7,078 nucleotides of DNA, taken from Candidatus Cloacimonadota bacterium. Lineage in GTDB: Bacteria; Cloacimonadota; Cloacimonadia; Cloacimonadales; TCS61. Positions 6,533-7,078 of the stretch are shown here, piece by piece (position 1 is the first letter of the stretch; the number at the start of each line of letters is the position of its first letter). The stretch lies in assembly GCA_014382915.1 (NCBI GenBank), contig JACNIV010000037.1, forward strand, positions 1 through 7,078, in the 5' to 3' direction. The notes below the pieces were generated by a model, which saw only the letters and a program-made list of their open reading frames with translations, made no database searches and was not told the DNA's origin. The translations under genes were made by a program, and so were the position numbers.

Positions 6533-6586
6533 GAGATTTTGCTCGACTCGTCGCAAGCTTACAAGTCGAAGGTTCTACAAAATCTC
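6533..6586. repeat. Interrupted inverted repeat spanning the 3' end of the TPR gene
   Basis: GAGATTTTG (6533-6541) and CAAAATCTC (6578-6586) are perfect 9-bp inverted copies. Inside them TCGACT (6543-6548) and AGTCGA (6564-6569) form a second pair, with an AAGCTT palindrome near the centre. The right arm lies within the last coding codons of the TPR gene, just before its stop at 6577-6575. On the minus strand no U-tract follows, so it is not a classical terminator, although it could act as a 3'-end stabiliser. With the repeat at 6486-6524 it may be one composite element. Confidence 0.6.
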
Positions 6587-7078
6587 CAATCTTTTTGCAG
6601 CTTCGGTTCCCCACTGACTGTACCTGCCATATTTATCAATTATACGCTCGTAAATGCGACGTGCTTTTTCTACTTTTTTCATATTCTGATATGATTCTCC
6701 GGCTTTCAATTCTGCCGAAGCTGCCCAGTGAGTGAAATCGGGATAGTTATACCCCACTTTCAGAAATTCGGACACAGCAGTTTCATATTGATCCATCCCA
6801 AAGTAAGATTCGCCGATCCAGTATTGAGCTTCCGCCTGTGTTTCAGCATCGTTTAGAAGAGGAATTGCACGGGAAAACATTTCCGCTGCATTGGCATATT
6901 TCTTATCACGGAAATGACAGAACGCAATGTCGAATATCGTGTTAGCTTCCAATTCCTGGTCACCCCAGCGTTCCAGAATGATCTGGTAAGCTGCTATTGC
7001 TTTTTGCCACTCTTCGATGGTTTTACATACAAAAGCAAAATTACGGGCGGCATCGAAAGCAAGCTCTCCATCCTGATC
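6575..7078 (-). CDS. TPR-repeat protein, partial (start beyond the right edge)
   Basis: The reading frame is open from the window edge to a TAG at 6577-6575, giving 167 visible residues of a longer protein. It contains about four tetratricopeptide-like helical pairs. They lie near visible residues 3-39 (ending AIAAYQIILERW), 42-76 (IFDIAFCHFRDKKYANAAEMF), 80-113 (AQYWIGESYFGMDQYETAV) and 118-152 (AELKAGESYQNMKKVEKARR). The ending EAAKRLEIL is common in such proteins. The AQYWIGESYF and SEFLKVGYNYP wording resembles the YbgF/BamD-like envelope TPR proteins, which act as scaffolds. The N-terminus that would carry a signal peptide is missing, so location and partner are unknown. A TTG at 6952 is only an internal leucine, because TPR-like sequence continues upstream of it. 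A 271-nt repeat-rich gap separates it from the EndoQ-like gene. Confidence 0.85.
   Translation of the reverse strand, partial: DQDGELAFDAARNFAFVCKTIEEWQKAIAAYQIILERWGDQELEANTIFDIAFCHFRDKKYANAAEMFSRAIPLLNDAETQAEAQYWIGESYFGMDQYETAVSEFLKVGYNYPDFTHWAASAELKAGESYQNMKKVEKARRIYERIIDKYGRYSQWGTEAAKRLEIL

Noticed and set aside
6485..6694. A 69-codon plus-strand reading frame starting in the palindromic element.
   Set aside because: It begins in repeat DNA and then runs antisense through the well-supported TPR gene. It shows no recognisable protein pattern and I see no convincing ribosome binding site.
6575..6952. A TTG at 6952 as the start of the TPR protein.
   Set aside because: The frame stays open to the window edge and the upstream codons read as further TPR-like helix (AIAAYQIILERW), so the gene begins outside the window.

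Overview
The window reads as one leftward (minus-strand) gene cluster from a bacterium with AT-rich intergenic DNA and moderately AT-rich genes. SecD and SecF are separate proteins, and the cluster also holds a DUF3467 protein and an Endonuclease Q-family PHP protein. This combination, with clear AGGAG-type ribosome binding sites and the standard bacterial code, suggests an uncultured FCB-type lineage; Candidatus Cloacimonadota is my best guess. The phylum is an inference from gene content and protein style, because no rRNA or marker comparison was possible.

Layout in the direction of transcription, right to left. A TPR-repeat protein enters from the right edge (partial, 7078-6575). An intergenic stretch (6574-6304) follows and is full of inverted repeats. 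Then come an Endonuclease Q-like PHP nuclease (6303-5077), Xaa-Pro aminopeptidase pepP (5077-3866), coaD (3835-3356), a 100-residue DUF3467 protein (3318-3016), secD (2941-1334) and secF (1324-368). A strong Rho-independent terminator (343-313) closes the run. The last 312 bases at the left edge are AT-rich and hold no gene that I can support.

The six genes from the EndoQ-like gene to secF are tightly packed. EndoQ and pepP share a TAATG stop/start, the next gaps are 30, 37 and 74 nt, and the secD-secF gap is 9 nt. There is no terminator-like hairpin with a U-tract between them, so they probably form one operon ending at the 313-343 terminator. Functionally it is mixed: DNA-lesion nicking (EndoQ), peptide trimming (PepP), coenzyme A synthesis (CoaD), an unknown (DUF3467) and protein export (SecDF). 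This looks like a housekeeping operon rather than an island. No mobile-element gene, tRNA, rRNA or CRISPR array is visible.

The least ordinary parts are the EndoQ-like protein, whose zinc-finger cysteine pattern looks rearranged, and the repeat-rich gap upstream of it. That gap holds two related hairpin units about 89 bp apart and two further inverted repeats, one of which runs into the 3' end of the TPR gene. I did not find a convincing new multi-gene system.
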